A stretch of 14,724 bases of DNA from JBGSIZ01 sp041742255 (lineage in GTDB: Bacteria > Pseudomonadota > Alphaproteobacteria > Rhodobacterales > Rhodobacteraceae), in assembly GCA_041742255.1 (NCBI GenBank), contig JBGSIZ010000182.1:1-14724 (forward strand), given 5' to 3'. Below are positions 14,488 through 14,724 of the stretch, piece after piece (the stretch's first letter is position 1; each line of letters opens with the position of its first letter). The position numbers were made by a program, and so were the translations under genes. The notes under the pieces are model-generated. The model did no database searches. It had not been told where the DNA came from and was given only the letters and a program-made list of their open reading frames with translations.

Positions 14488-14724
14488 GCGGGTCGCATGG
14501 CCATGGGCGGACCTCGGCCTCAAGGGGCGGGCGACCCTGCGCGAGGTCAAACAGGCCTATGCGGCGCGGTTGCGGGCGATTGACCGCGAAGACCCCGCCG
14601 CGTTTCAGGCGCTCAGTCAGGCATTCGTCGCGGCCAAAAAGGCGGCCAAACCGGACGATGCGACGCCGCAAATATCCCCCGGCGTTGACCCCGAAACCCT
14701 GCCCGCCGCACGGCCCAGCATGGC
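14477..14724 (+). CDS. J-domain-like co-chaperone, N-terminal part (cut by window edge)
   Basis: Starts with an ATG inside the hscC 3' end (11-base overlap), so the two are co-translated; 82 residues are visible. The N-terminus reads WPWADLGLKGRATLREVKQAYAARLRA, then DPAAFQALSQAFVAAKK. This matches the helix pattern of J domains in DjlB/DjlC-like proteins, which are encoded beside HscC in E. coli: LGL, helix II VKQAYAARL, a loop, and helix III FQALSQAF. The invariant HPD tripeptide that triggers Hsp70 ATPase is not seen; the loop reads AIDREDP. After residue ~58 the sequence becomes Pro/Asp-rich and low in complexity, so a linker follows. Most likely the HscC partner, but its ability to stimulate ATPase is open. 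Confidence 0.7.
   Translation, partial: MSARRVAWPWADLGLKGRATLREVKQAYAARLRAIDREDPAAFQALSQAFVAAKKAAKPDDATPQISPGVDPETLPAARPSM

Noticed and set aside
13198..14550. A 450-codon minus-strand frame opposite hscC
   Set aside because: HscC on the plus strand has every Hsp70 motif in order; the antisense product has none.

Overview
The window looks like part of a chromosome from a Rhodobacterales-type alphaproteobacterium. The support is a GC-rich base composition, strong GC-ending codon bias that creates long antisense reading frames, and the gene families present. The taxonomic placement is an inference from family resemblance, because no rRNA or tRNA is present. No mobile element, CRISPR array or tRNA was seen.

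Layout. Positions 1-11287 hold one long leftward (minus-strand) gene train that is very probably a single operon. In transcription order it encodes: a long-chain-type acyl-CoA synthetase (9314-11287), a LivG-type ATPase, a LivH-type permease, an 82-residue two-helix membrane protein, a LivM-type permease, a periplasmic substrate-binding protein, a LivF-type ATPase, a 220-residue secreted protein of unknown function, a PaaK-like adenylate-forming ligase, a secreted protein with a caspase-like domain that seems to lack its catalytic residues plus two peptidoglycan-binding domains, and the start of a GNAT acetyltransferase that runs off the left edge. Many junctions are 1-4 base start/stop overlaps. 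Larger gaps occur around the binding-protein gene and hold GC-rich hairpins. A candidate promoter with a TGAAC-N4-GTTCA dyad lies in front of the operon.

Upstream of it, also on the minus strand, is a DUF481-type outer-membrane beta-barrel gene (11480-12337) with a textbook intrinsic terminator at 11422-11447. A roughly 445-base intergenic region (12338-12783) with several dyads but no convincing gene separates it from a rightward pair. That pair is an HscC-type Hsp70 (12784-14487) and an overlapping J-domain-like gene (14477 to the right edge) whose HPD motif appears to be lost.

How the genes fit together. The leftward operon encodes a complete branched-chain-amino-acid-type (HAAT) ABC importer: two permeases, two ATPases and one binding protein. 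It also encodes two different ATP-dependent carboxylate-CoA ligases. The simplest reading is uptake of a carboxylic acid (aromatic, fatty or terpenoid) followed by CoA activation; the substrate cannot be told from sequence. The parts least explained by known families are the 82-residue membrane protein inside the transporter block, the 220-residue secreted protein, and the caspase-like/peptidoglycan-binding protein coupled to the ligase.
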